A stretch of 64,000 nucleotides of DNA from an uncultured Lachnospiraceae bacterium (GTDB taxonomy: Bacteria > Bacillota > Clostridia > Lachnospirales > Lachnospiraceae). Below the pieces are notes generated by a model. The model had not been told where the DNA came from. It searched no databases and was given only the letters and a program-made list of their open reading frames with translations. The position numbers and the translations under genes were made by a program. Within the stretch, counting starts at the first letter, position 1. Each line of letters begins with the position of its first letter. Of this stretch, positions 25,084-33,943 are shown in pieces. Location of the stretch: NCBI GenBank assembly GCA_910579935.1, contig CAJTVQ010000008.1, positions 52,364 to 116,363 on the forward strand, read 5' to 3'.

Positions 25084-25977
25084 ATGAAGCATTTTTATGT
25101 AATCACCAACGGGCATAAAGACCGTAATTTGGAGAAGACTAATTATATTAAGGAATATTTGGAGCGGCATGGCAGGAAATGTACGGTACAGGTGCAGAGA
25201 GCGGGAGAAGAGCGGGGGTATACGGAGTCTTCACGGATACCATGGGACGTGGACTGCATTCTCGTGCTGGGCGGAGACGGGACATTGCTGGAGGCGGCGC
25301 GGGATACCATCAACAGGGACATTCCCCTGCTGGGCATCAATCTGGGAACACTTGGTTATTTGGCGGAGGTAGAGGAAACCGGATTGGATGCGGCGTTAAA
25401 TCAGCTGATGGAAGACCGGTATGAAGTGGAGCAGCGGATGATGCTGACCGGACGGGTGGTACGCGGCGGTTATCATAAAAAAATGCACGAGGAAAAGGGA
25501 ATTCCCCAGACAGAAATGGAAGAAATTCATGCATTGAACGATATCGCCGTTACGAGAAGCGGGTCTTTGCAGATTATCCGCTTTCAGATATATGTGAACG
25601 GGCAGTTTCTGAATGAGTACCATGCAGACGGTGTGATCGTGGCAACGCCTACCGGCTCTACCGGTTATAATCTGTCGGCGGGAGGCCCTATTGTGGAACC
25701 GAAGGCCGAACTCATTCTGATGACACCCATTTGTCCCCATACGCTGAATACGAGAAGCATCATACTTTCCCCGATGGACCGGGTAGAACTGCAGATCGGG
25801 GAGGGACGGGAGGGCAGCATACAGCAGGTGGAGGTTAATTTTGACGGAAGCCGGAAGCTGACGCTGTATACCGGTGATAAGGTGGAAGTGGAGAAAGCGG
25901 TTATGACCACGGGCATTGTAAAGCTCAACAGGGTCAGCTTTCTCGGGGTACTGCATAAGAAAATGAATGAGACATAG
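25084..25977 (+). CDS. nadK: NAD kinase
   Basis: Phosphorylates NAD to NADP, 297 residues. The GGDGT motif (LVLGGDGTLLEAARD), GINLGTLGYLAEVE, HALNDIAVTRSGS and the TPTGSTGYNLSAGGP loop are all present. GGAGTAAGGG precedes the ATG. Confidence 0.97.
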   Translation: MKHFYVITNGHKDRNLEKTNYIKEYLERHGRKCTVQVQRAGEERGYTESSRIPWDVDCILVLGGDGTLLEAARDTINRDIPLLGINLGTLGYLAEVEETGLDAALNQLMEDRYEVEQRMMLTGRVVRGGYHKKMHEEKGIPQTEMEEIHALNDIAVTRSGSLQIIRFQIYVNGQFLNEYHADGVIVATPTGSTGYNLSAGGPIVEPKAELILMTPICPHTLNTRSIILSPMDRVELQIGEGREGSIQQVEVNFDGSRKLTLYTGDKVEVEKAVMTTGIVKLNRVSFLGVLHKKMNET

Positions 25978-26013
25978 AGAGACGGGGAAAAACAAAGCAG
26001 TTGGAGGTTATGT

Positions 26014-26466
26014 ATGAAAAAGAGCAGACATAGCAAAATCGTGGAACTGATTGCGAACCATGATATTGAGACACAGGACGAATTGGCGGAACGTCTGCGG
26101 GATGCGGGATTTCAGGTGACGCAGGCAACGGTATCGCGGGATATCAAGGAATTAAAACTTTCCAAAATCCAGACCGGTGACGGAAATCAGAAATATGCGA
26201 TCTTAAAGCATGACGACCGTTATATGGGGGATAAATATAACCGTGTCCTGAAGGACGGTTTTGTATCGATGGATACCGCGCAGAATATTCTGGTGATGAA
26301 GACGGTATCGGGAATGGCGATGGCAGTGGCGGCCGCAGTGGATGCGATGAAATTAAAGGAAATTGTAGGTTCCATAGCCGGTGACGATACGATTATGATC
26401 GCAGTGCGGAATGTGGAAGATACGGAATCCGTCATGGATAAAATCCATAAAATGTTAGAAATGTGA
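26014..26466 (+). CDS. argR: arginine repressor ArgR/AhrC
   Basis: Arginine-sensing hexameric regulator, 150 residues. Winged-helix N-terminus with ATVSRDIKELKLSKIQ and C-terminal oligomerisation/arginine-binding domain with the AGDDTIMIAVRN segment (the conserved GDDT that contacts arginine). Good RBS TTGGAGGTT upstream. Confidence 0.97.
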   Translation: MKKSRHSKIVELIANHDIETQDELAERLRDAGFQVTQATVSRDIKELKLSKIQTGDGNQKYAILKHDDRYMGDKYNRVLKDGFVSMDTAQNILVMKTVSGMAMAVAAAVDAMKLKEIVGSIAGDDTIMIAVRNVEDTESVMDKIHKMLEM

Positions 26467-26503
26467 GAATCCCTGCCCGGAGAACACATAAGGAGTGCGG
26501 AAG

Positions 26504-28189
26504 ATGTTAGTAAGTTTACACGTAAAGAATCTGGCGTTGATTGACGAAGAGGAAGTATGGTTTGAAGAGGGATTGAATATTCTGACAGGGGAAACCGGCA
26601 CCGGAAAATCAATCATTATCGGTTCGGTCAATTTGGCTCTCGGTGCGAAGGCGGACAAGGAGCTGATACGGACCGGAGCGGAGTATGCCCTGATCGAACT
26701 GGTGTTTCAGCTGGATGAAAGGCAGGAAAAGAAGCTGAAAGAGATGGAGTTTAGTCCTGAAGAGGACGGTACGTTTATCATCCAAAGAAAGATCATGCCT
26801 GCCAGAAGCGTCTGCAAAGTATGCGGGGAGACGGTGGGGGCGAGACAGCTACAGGATATAGCGGAGGTACTTATTGCCATCCACGGTCAGCATGAAAACC
26901 AGACACTTCTTCAGAAGAGAAGGCACCGGGAAATACTGGATGAATATGCGGGGAAAAAGGCATCGGACTGCAGGAATCGGGTGAACGGCAGCTATCAGGA
27001 ATATGTCAGGCTGCTGAAGGAACTGGAGGAAGGCGGAAGCGACGGGGAAGCAAGGGAACGGGAAGCGGCCCTGCTTCGGTTTGAAGTAGAGGAAATAGGG
27101 GAAGCCGGACTGACGGCAGGGGAAGACGAGGCGCTGGAACGGGATTACCGCAGGATGGTAAACAGCCGTAAGATCAAGGAGGCAGCCTATGCGGCATACC
27201 GCATGACAGGGGCGGATCCGGAAGAAAATGCCGGCGAAACGATCGGGCGTGCGCTTCGGGAGCTCAGAAGCGTTTCCGCTTATGATGAAGCATTGGCGGA
27301 TCTGGAAGATATACTGGAAGATATCGATCATCTGCTGAATGATTTTAACAGACAGATGGCGGATTACATGGATAGCCTGGAATATGATGAAACAGAATTC
27401 GTGCAGACGGAAACCCGGCTGAATCTGTTAAATCATTTAAAATCCAAATATGGAAAAAATATTGAGGAAGTGCTTGAATATAAGCAGCGCGGAGAAGAAA
27501 GACTAAATGTATTGGAACATTATGAAATTTACAGGCAGCAGCTGGAGCAGAAACGGAATGAGACAAAACAGGAACTGGAGGAGGCGTGTGAAAAGCTGTC
27601 CGGAATCCGCACCAGACAGGCGGCGGATTTGGGAAAACGTTTAAAGCAGGCGCTTCGGGAGCTGAACTTTGAGGATGTGCGGCTGGAAATCCAGGTGCGG
27701 CCGCATCCGGAGCAATTCACGGCGGAAGGTTATGACGATGTGGAATTTATGATTTCCACGAATAAGGGAGAACAGTTAAAACCGCTGAGCCAGGTGGCAA
27801 GCGGCGGCGAACTGTCACGCATCATGCTGGCGTTTAAGACCGTATTGGCGGATAAGGATGAGATATCCTCTCTTATTTTTGATGAAATCGATACGGGCAT
27901 CAGCGGCAAGACTGCATGGAAGGTATCCGAGAAACTGGGAATTTTGGGTAAAACCCATCAGATAATCTGCATTACCCATCTGCCGCAGATTGCGGCAATG
28001 GCGGACGTCCATTTTCTGATTGAGAAAGGCAGCAAAAAAGAAAGGACTGTAACGACCATTAAAAAAATCGGCGGGGAAGAGGAACTGAGGGAACTGGCGC
28101 GGATGCTGGGAGGAGCCGAAATTACGGAAGCCGCTTTGGAAAATGCGCGGGAAATGAAAGATTTGGCAAGAAATACAAAACAATACTAA
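26504..28189 (+). CDS. recN: DNA repair protein RecN
   Basis: SMC-like ATPase of double-strand break repair, 561 residues. Walker A is GETGTGKSIII (about 30-40), signature VASGGELSRIMLA, Walker B LIFDEIDTGISGKTA, and CITHLPQIAAMAD. The middle is coiled coil. ATG 26504 has AAGGAG nine bases upstream; the GTG at 26495 is less likely. Confidence 0.97.
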   Translation: MLVSLHVKNLALIDEEEVWFEEGLNILTGETGTGKSIIIGSVNLALGAKADKELIRTGAEYALIELVFQLDERQEKKLKEMEFSPEEDGTFIIQRKIMPARSVCKVCGETVGARQLQDIAEVLIAIHGQHENQTLLQKRRHREILDEYAGKKASDCRNRVNGSYQEYVRLLKELEEGGSDGEAREREAALLRFEVEEIGEAGLTAGEDEALERDYRRMVNSRKIKEAAYAAYRMTGADPEENAGETIGRALRELRSVSAYDEALADLEDILEDIDHLLNDFNRQMADYMDSLEYDETEFVQTETRLNLLNHLKSKYGKNIEEVLEYKQRGEERLNVLEHYEIYRQQLEQKRNETKQELEEACEKLSGIRTRQAADLGKRLKQALRELNFEDVRLEIQVRPHPEQFTAEGYDDVEFMISTNKGEQLKPLSQVASGGELSRIMLAFKTVLADKDEISSLIFDEIDTGISGKTAWKVSEKLGILGKTHQIICITHLPQIAAMADVHFLIEKGSKKERTVTTIKKIGGEEELRELARMLGGAEITEAALENAREMKDLARNTKQY

Positions 28190-28228
28190 AGTAAAAAAGA
28201 CAAGTTCTTCACATACTAAGGAAGATTG

Positions 28229-29548
28229 GTGAAAGGATGTGAGAACTTGCGAAGAAAAAACGGGAAAGATAAAACAAGGATTGATAAATATAGAACCTGC
28301 CTTTATTTTGCTCTTGCAGGCAGTGTGGCGGCTTTGGTCTGTGCCAGTTATTTTGCCCTGTGGAAAAAGATTCCTTCCAATATAAAGATAAGAGCGGGAG
28401 TGGATCAGACACTGAATCTGCAGGTGCCGGCATCGGGGGAAATTTATAGGGATGCAGTAGAGGTAAGCGGATTCACGGGATCCAATATTCCAAGGGACAG
28501 CGTCCATATCGATCTGGCAAAACCGGTCACGATCAAAGCAAATGCGATTGAAAAATATGTTCTGGATTTGAAGCTGTTCGGCATCATCCCACTGAAATCG
28601 GTGGATGTGCAGGTAATTCAGGACAAGATCCTCACTCCGGCGGGGATACCGATTGGTATCTATGTAAAAACGCAGGGAGTGCTGGTTATCGGGGTGGGAA
28701 ATTTTACGGGGGAAGACGGGCAGAGTCTGTGTCCGGCCCAATATATTCTCCAGTCGGGGGATTATATTATAGAAGTAAATGACGAGGAAGTTACCGGAAA
28801 AAAGGATTTTGTGGAAAAAGTAAAGCACAGCGAAGGGCAGGAGATGGTGCTTCAGGTGAAGCGTGGGGAAGAGAATCTGACGCTGAAGGTAAAGCCTGAA
28901 ACCAGCCAGTCAGGCGATTACAAAATTGGCGTCTGGATCAGGGATAATGCGCAGGGCGTGGGAACGATGACTTATCTGGGTGACCATGCGGATTTCGGCG
29001 CCCTGGGACACGGAATCAACGACGTGGATACAAGTACACTGATGGAATTGGAGAAAGGGACTTTGTACCATACGGAAATCATCGGAATTACGAGAGGCGG
29101 AAACGGATCTCCGGGAGAACTTACCGGTTATATTGAATATGACGAGTCCAATATTATCGGGGATATCAGGGAAAACACTGCAGAAGGAATCTTCGGAAAC
29201 TGCAGTGAGCAGATTTATTCGTCCATTCCTTTTGATCCTCTGCCGATTGGCCTGAAGCAGGAAATCACCAGGGGGAAGGCGCAGATCATATGCAGCATAG
29301 ACGGGGAGCCGGATTATTATGATATCGAGATATTGGAGACGCATCTTGATAACGACAATGTAAACAGGGGAATCGTGCTGCGGATCACGGACCCGGAACT
29401 GCTGGCTCTTACAGGCGGAATTGTACAGGGGATGAGCGGTTCGCCGATTGTGCAGAACGGGAAGATCGTAGGGGCTGTAACCCATGTGCTGGTGCAGGAT
29501 TCTACGAAAGGGTATGGGATATTTATTGAGAATATGCTTGCACATTAG
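28229..29548 (+). CDS. spoIVB: SpoIVB peptidase
   Basis: Forespore serine peptidase that signals across the intermembrane space to activate SpoIVFB and thus pro-sigma-K. About 439 residues: basic N-terminus, one membrane anchor (YFALAGSVAALVCASYFAL), a PDZ domain (about 150-215, GDYIIEVNDEEVTGKKDF) and an S55 peptidase domain with His in GALGHGINDVDT and Ser in VQGMSGSPIVQNGKIVGAVT. GTG 28229 has AAGGA six bases upstream; TTG 28226 and TTG 28247 are alternatives. In other Firmicutes spo0A follows directly; here it is 7.8 kb away. Confidence 0.95.
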   Translation: MKGCENLRRKNGKDKTRIDKYRTCLYFALAGSVAALVCASYFALWKKIPSNIKIRAGVDQTLNLQVPASGEIYRDAVEVSGFTGSNIPRDSVHIDLAKPVTIKANAIEKYVLDLKLFGIIPLKSVDVQVIQDKILTPAGIPIGIYVKTQGVLVIGVGNFTGEDGQSLCPAQYILQSGDYIIEVNDEEVTGKKDFVEKVKHSEGQEMVLQVKRGEENLTLKVKPETSQSGDYKIGVWIRDNAQGVGTMTYLGDHADFGALGHGINDVDTSTLMELEKGTLYHTEIIGITRGGNGSPGELTGYIEYDESNIIGDIRENTAEGIFGNCSEQIYSSIPFDPLPIGLKQEITRGKAQIICSIDGEPDYYDIEILETHLDNDNVNRGIVLRITDPELLALTGGIVQGMSGSPIVQNGKIVGAVTHVLVQDSTKGYGIFIENMLAH

Positions 29549-29667
29549 GAAATACCGCAGCCTTCGGAGACGGTCAAACATTTCCTTTCAGCCGTGCAGG
29601 CAGCTGTGGCGGAATGGGACGCTTGGCTATAAGCTGTTATAACTTTTAGGTATAAACTCATGAACAA

Positions 29668-29698
29668 AACGAGACTTCTTTGGGAGACTCGTTTTTTT
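29668..29698 (+). terminator. terminator downstream of spoIVB
   Basis: AACGAG (29668-29673) pairs with CTCGTT (29688-29693) and a T7 run follows. It is the first clear terminator after prfC, consistent with one long set of co-directional genes ending at spoIVB. Confidence 0.75.
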
Positions 29699-29751
29699 AT
29701 ACTGCTGTTAAGGAGAAACGTGAGGAAATGGCGAAAGCGAGGAGGTACAAA

Positions 29752-30000
29752 ATGAAAAAGAAATTCCTTTTACCCTTTTTGCTGCTGGCACTTACAGCAT
29801 GTGGAGGGGAAGCAGAGAGAGCACACACGGAAAATGGAACGAAAGCTGATACGCAGCAGAATCCGGCAGTGCCGGATATAACGGATCAGGATATAGAGTC
29901 AAGGGGTGCTTTAGAAAATGAGGAACCGCAAACTCCCCATATGCTGATTGCCTACTTTTCCCAAAGGGAGAATATCTTGGCTGGTTTTCGGAGGGCCTGA
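29752..30000 (+). pseudogene. lipoprotein-anchored flavodoxin, N-terminal remnant
   Basis: ATG 29752 begins a clear lipoprotein signal (MKKKFLLPFLLLALTACGG), an acidic linker and then PHMLIAYFSQRENI, which is the first strand and FMN loop of a flavodoxin (usual form LIAYFSRTGNT). The frame then breaks and reaches a stop at 30000 after 82 residues, where a full protein would need about 150 more. The sequence beyond belongs to another gene (see next entry). Likely a deletion product. Confidence 0.65.
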
Positions 30001-30193
30001 CGTTGATCGACTGCAGGATCAGGCGCTTGCGGATTTTATCAGGGAAGTCGGCCTGCCGTCCACATTTACGGAAATGGGAATTACGTATAGGAGCGTGCTT
30101 AAAAAAGTTGCCGATACCTGCAATCTTACGGCCGGATGCTGTAAAAAACTTTCCAGGGAGGAAGTTCTTGAGATTTTGGAGGAGTGCTGGTAA
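29990..30193 (+). pseudogene. iron-containing alcohol dehydrogenase, C-terminal remnant
   Basis: In the next frame, the segment DQALADFIREVGLPSTFTEM followed by LKKVADTCNLTAGCCKKLSR and EEVLEILEECW is the C-terminal end of butanol-dehydrogenase-like iron alcohol dehydrogenases. Only about 65 residues remain; the catalytic iron ligands and NAD domain are missing. Its 5' edge abuts the flavodoxin fragment within about 20 bp, so a single deletion probably joined the two. Confidence 0.65.
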
Positions 30194-30381
30194 GAAAGGA
30201 AAATGCATGATCTTACCTGTTCCCTTTTTTCTTTTCCCTTGATTTGTAGACATTAAACTGGTTCTTGCTTTATCGATAGCAATATCGCCTATCGCCTATG
30301 CCGGGAGCGATAACCCTGGCTCCAGATGTATCTTCTTCCCCGGCAGATACGGACACGGAAATCCAGGAAAGCTTGGAAATT

Positions 30382-30408
30382 TTTCCGTCCAACAAATTGA
30401 ATTTCCGT
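30382..30408 (+). promoter_or_regulatory. direct repeats TTTCCGT, candidate LytTR-regulator site
   Basis: TTTCCGT occurs at 30382-30388 and 30402-30408, 20 bp (two turns) apart, flanking and touching the -35 at 30397-30402. LytTR regulators bind imperfect direct repeats about two turns apart, so autoregulation is plausible. Confidence 0.35.
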
Positions 30409-30425
30409 TTAGAAAGATTTATAAT
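30397..30425 (+). promoter_or_regulatory. sigma-A promoter of the LytTR/GHKL operon
   Basis: TTGAAT (30397-30402), 17 bp, TATAAT (30420-30425), 50 bp before the regulator start. Confidence 0.7.
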
Positions 30426-30474
30426 TGGATGAAAAATGGAAATGCCTTTATGTTTCGAAGAGAGGGAATGACAG

Positions 30475-31200
30475 ATGTACAGAATCGGAATCTGTGATGA
30501 CGATAAAGAATTATGCTCCGGATTAGAAGAACAAATTTATCAGACCGCAAAAGAATTGTCAGTGAAGGCTGATGTGGAAGTCTGGTATTCCGGTGAAAGC
30601 ATATTAAAGGATTTGGGAAATGGCGTACGGCTGGATCTGCTGTTTCTGGACATCGAACTGGTTCGGGAAAATGGTATATCAGTAGGGAAGTTCATTCGCG
30701 GCGAGATGGAGGACATACAGACGCATATTGTATACATTTCCGCCAAACAGGGCTATGCAATGCAGCTGTTCAAGATCCAGCCGCTTGATTTTCTGGTAAA
30801 ACCTATATCCGATGAGCAGATCAGGGAAGTTTTTTCCAGAAGCATCAGGCAGAGGCAGAGCCTCAAAAGCTGTTTCGGATACCAAAAAGGGAGCGCAGTG
30901 TTCAGAGTCCCAACAAAGGATATTGCTTATTTTACAAGTATGGACAAGAAAATCAGACTTGTCACAAAGGACGGCGAAGAGGAATTTTATGGAAAGCTGA
31001 AAAATATCATGGAAGAGCTTCCCGCCGATTTCATGATGATACACAAGTCTCATATTGTCAATCAGTTATATGTCAGCGAATACGCCTACGACAGCGTGAA
31101 AATGTCTGACGGAACTGTTTTGAGCATCAGCAAGCCATACAGGAAAGACGTAAGAGGTAAAATAAAGCAATATCGGAGGGCGGAACTGTATGGTGAATGA
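30475..31200 (+). CDS. LytTR-family response regulator (AgrA-like)
   Basis: 241 residues. Receiver domain 1-120 with acidic pocket DDDKE, phosphoacceptor Asp59 in LLFLDIELV and Lys in DFLVKPIS; LytTR DNA-binding domain from about 135 (KDIAYFTSMDKKIRLVTKDG, then FMMIHKSHIVNQLYVS). It overlaps the sensor kinase gene by 11 bp, so the two are a two-component pair. Its likely targets are its own promoter and the lipoprotein/ABC genes downstream, both of which carry direct repeats at the -35. Confidence 0.92.
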   Translation: MYRIGICDDDKELCSGLEEQIYQTAKELSVKADVEVWYSGESILKDLGNGVRLDLLFLDIELVRENGISVGKFIRGEMEDIQTHIVYISAKQGYAMQLFKIQPLDFLVKPISDEQIREVFSRSIRQRQSLKSCFGYQKGSAVFRVPTKDIAYFTSMDKKIRLVTKDGEEEFYGKLKNIMEELPADFMMIHKSHIVNQLYVSEYAYDSVKMSDGTVLSISKPYRKDVRGKIKQYRRAELYGE

Positions 31201-32446
31201 CAGAGTGATATTTGAACTGCTGATCGTAAATATTCTGAGAGTGCTGCTGATCAAAAAAATGATGGAGCTGTTTCTTCCGGCAAAGGAGGATGAAGGAAAA
31301 AAGATACGGGTTGGATATGGATGTTATTATCTGCTGTCCACGGTTCTGTTCCGTACTTTCAATATATCGGCGCTTTATGGGATTTGTAATTATCTGGGAA
31401 TTGCTGGTCTTACCGCTTTTTACCGGGGAACATGGAAAAAACGGATCTGGGTGTCACTGTCAGTATTTGCCACGGATCTGGCGTGCAGTCTGGCGGTGTA
31501 TTTTGCCTTTTCACAGAAGCTCATTGTGAGTCAGCAGGCAGTCTGGACGCTTTTGCTCCTAATCTGCGTTGCCATGACCAGCCGTATCGCCCATCAGGCA
31601 GACGGCAGGGAGATTGCGTTCGACAAAAAGCAGATCGGTATTTTGACCGTGATTCCAACGGCGGGCATACTTATTTTAGGCGTTTTGCTGTATGGGGGAT
31701 ACGAAGGGATGGCGGCGGCGCTGATCTGCGTTTCCACACTCATAATCAATCTGAGCATATTTTACCTTTATCACGTGATGGCAGAAAACTACAGAAATTT
31801 GAGGGAAAACGACATATACAGACAGCAGACCTATGCATACCAAAACCAGTTGGAAGTGATCATGGAGTCCCAGGGGCGTATCCGGGCGCTGCGGCATGAT
31901 ATGAAAAACCATATGCTGGCGCTTCAGATGCTTTTACGGAAAAAGGATTGGGAGGAAGCCGGCAGATATCTGAACTCCATGCAGGATTTTATGGTGAATC
32001 CGTCAGAGTATACTGCGACAGGAAATGAGTCTGTGGACAGCCTGTTAAACTATAAGCTGCAGAGGGCAAACGAGGTTTTGGACACGGTGGAAGCGGGGAT
32101 CAGCATACCGGAAAAACTAACGCTGCACACTCTTGACTTAAATGTGGTGTTGGGGAATCTGCTTGATAATGCAATAGAGGCTGCGGGCCGGACGGAAGAG
32201 AAAAGGCTGCGGGTGATGATCAAACTTGATAAAGGAGTTTTGTTTATCAATATCCGTAACAGCTGTCAGGGAATTGCGGGCGGAAAGCTCCGGCACCTGG
32301 AAACCACAAAGGAAGACGCGTCAAATCATGGAATCGGTCTGGGCAATGTGCAGAGGATCGTCGAAAAATATCAGGGAGAGATGGAGATGGTCTGTGAAAA
32401 CGGAAGCATGGAGACGGATGTTATCATGTATATAAAAGCAATGTGA
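31190..32446 (+). CDS. GHKL-domain sensor histidine kinase (AgrC-like)
   Basis: 418 residues: about six transmembrane segments in the first 200, a coiled linker, then an HPK10-type kinase core. H-box is RALRHDMKNHMLALQM (phospho-His in LRHDMKNH), N-box VVLGNLLDNAIEAAG, G-box GIGLGNVQRIVEKYQG. Kinases of this type often sense peptides; no agrB/agrD-like gene is adjacent. GGAGGG precedes the ATG. Confidence 0.92.
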   Translation: MVNDRVIFELLIVNILRVLLIKKMMELFLPAKEDEGKKIRVGYGCYYLLSTVLFRTFNISALYGICNYLGIAGLTAFYRGTWKKRIWVSLSVFATDLACSLAVYFAFSQKLIVSQQAVWTLLLLICVAMTSRIAHQADGREIAFDKKQIGILTVIPTAGILILGVLLYGGYEGMAAALICVSTLIINLSIFYLYHVMAENYRNLRENDIYRQQTYAYQNQLEVIMESQGRIRALRHDMKNHMLALQMLLRKKDWEEAGRYLNSMQDFMVNPSEYTATGNESVDSLLNYKLQRANEVLDTVEAGISIPEKLTLHTLDLNVVLGNLLDNAIEAAGRTEEKRLRVMIKLDKGVLFINIRNSCQGIAGGKLRHLETTKEDASNHGIGLGNVQRIVEKYQGEMEMVCENGSMETDVIMYIKAM

Positions 32447-32521
32447 GAAAAGGAGCCGCCTGCAGCTGCCGGGCAGGTTTCTTCGGTCAATTTCGGCAGA
32501 AATATAGCCTGATTTCGTCAA

Positions 32522-32553
32522 ACTTCGAAATACTTCAAAATTCGTGGTATGCT
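32522..32553 (+). promoter_or_regulatory. activator-type promoter with tandem 10-bp repeats before the lipoprotein gene
   Basis: ACTTCGAAAT (32522-32531) and ACTTCAAAAT (32532-32541) are adjacent direct repeats. They overlap a poor -35 (TCGAAA, 32525-32530) placed 17 bp from TATGCT (32548-32553). A weak -35 covered by tandem repeats suits an activator, the LytTR regulator being the obvious candidate. Confidence 0.4.
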
Positions 32554-32622
32554 GTCAAAGACATGCAGGAAGAAACAGCTTCCATGTATGTCGGAATACG
32601 AATCTATCAGGGAGGTATCAGA

Positions 32623-33825
32623 ATGAAAAAAACAGTTTGCTTGACGCTGGCGGCAGCAGTCTGCGCGGCAGTGCTCACCGGATGCCGGGAGGCGCCGGAT
32701 GCGGCGGAGGGAAACGGCATCCTGCACGCGCAGGGCGATATGGAAAGGCAGATACAGGAAATTGCGGAGGCGGATGCCCTCGGACAGACAAAGACTGAAG
32801 CAGAGATACAGCTGCAGACGGCGGGAAGCTATCAGGGCACAGTCGGCACGGGCGAAAATAAGATAGCCATAGACGCCGAGATTCCCGCAGTACCCGGAAA
32901 CCTGTCCGTCATCACGCTGAAGCCGGACGACGGGCTTGACATGGAGGCGCTTCTCGTTTTTCTCGACAGCGAAGGCGGTGCCGTAGAGGACACCTCGCAG
33001 GAGCTTTTGCGGGTGATTGAGGAAAACGATAAAGTGAACGCCACGTTCGACGAAAACGGCGAAAGATTTCTGTATTCTAAATTCGGCGACCACAGTGCAC
33101 TGCAGCTGGGCGACGGGAAAAAGGAAGCGTTGTTTAGGAATCATACAGGTGCGTATTATGTCAACCATACTCTGATGGAAAAATGTCAGGGGATTTACGG
33201 CAGGGGTTACAGTGAGACGCCTGTTACGAAAGTTCAGATGGGCGAAGGCGATTTTCCGGCGGAAAGGGCAAAGGAAATCCTGTTAGACAAGCTGGAGGTT
33301 GTGGGAGTGGGCGACATTGCCATGAAAAAAATCTATTATTGCAAGGGTGACGGCTACAGCTTTTACAATATGGAGTTCGTACCTGCTTATGACGGGATTG
33401 CTGTGGATATCGCGGCCAGCAGTTATGCCCTGGGGCAGGTATATCCAATCGGGTTTGCGTTTGTTTCCGAGGAGGGCGTGGCGGAGGTAAACCTCACGGA
33501 TTTTTGCGCAAAGGCGGCTAAGAAGGAGGCTGTTACGGCGATTTCGTTTGAACAGGTTTTGAAAATACTGGAACAGTATCTTGGAAACGGCATGATAGCG
33601 TCGGACGGGACGATTACATACGACAGAGTGGAACTGAACTATTATCCGGTACCCAATCCAGCGCCCGACCCGGATGCGATCGAGTATAAGTCCGAGCTTA
33701 CGCTTGTGCCCATCTGGCATATTTATATGCCGCTGGACGAATATGTGGACGGAGGCTACGCCAATGCGGTCGGACCGGTGCACATAGGCGTGAACGCGGT
33801 CACGGGAGAGCTGGTGGAGGGATGA
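32623..33825 (+). CDS. secreted lipoprotein of the LytTR-ABC module
   Basis: 400 residues. ATG 32623 follows GGGAGGTATCAGA and begins a typical lipoprotein signal (MKKTVCLTLAAAVCAAVLTG, Cys21-Arg). The mature part has no transmembrane segment; it looks like an alpha/beta protein, recalling the DUF6034-type lipoproteins of Lachnospiraceae from memory only. Near the end YYPVPNPAPDPDAIEYKSEL and VPIWHIYMPLDEYVDGG are distinctive. The longer frame from 32443 is not needed. Probably an extracellular sensor or binding partner of the membrane proteins that follow. No function assigned. Confidence 0.8.
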   Translation: MKKTVCLTLAAAVCAAVLTGCREAPDAAEGNGILHAQGDMERQIQEIAEADALGQTKTEAEIQLQTAGSYQGTVGTGENKIAIDAEIPAVPGNLSVITLKPDDGLDMEALLVFLDSEGGAVEDTSQELLRVIEENDKVNATFDENGERFLYSKFGDHSALQLGDGKKEALFRNHTGAYYVNHTLMEKCQGIYGRGYSETPVTKVQMGEGDFPAERAKEILLDKLEVVGVGDIAMKKIYYCKGDGYSFYNMEFVPAYDGIAVDIAASSYALGQVYPIGFAFVSEEGVAEVNLTDFCAKAAKKEAVTAISFEQVLKILEQYLGNGMIASDGTITYDRVELNYYPVPNPAPDPDAIEYKSELTLVPIWHIYMPLDEYVDGGYANAVGPVHIGVNAVTGELVEG

Positions 33826-33943
33826 GTAGGCGCTTAGCAGCGAAACCCTGCGCAAAGCGGCAAAGTCCCGGTTCCGGTTGCCCCGGATCAGGAGCAAGGT
33901 TGTATCCGCGGGTAAAGTATCAGAAAGTGTAGGAAGTATGTGT

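Larger units (their letters stand above)
30194..30474 (+). other. 281-bp gap before the LytTR regulator
   Basis: No intact gene. Positions 30250-30420 are open in two frames, including a signal-peptide-like stretch (LVLALSIAISPIAYAG) without a start codon or stop context, so more gene debris is possible. The right end holds the promoter and direct repeats listed separately. Confidence 0.4.

Noticed and set aside
27815..28828. 337-codon frame antisense to recN/spoIVB
   Set aside because: Shadow of two strongly supported genes, rich in His/Phe/Cys as typical for antisense frames.
31432..31899. 155-codon alternative frame in the sensor kinase gene
   Set aside because: Off-frame reading of a well-supported GHKL kinase.
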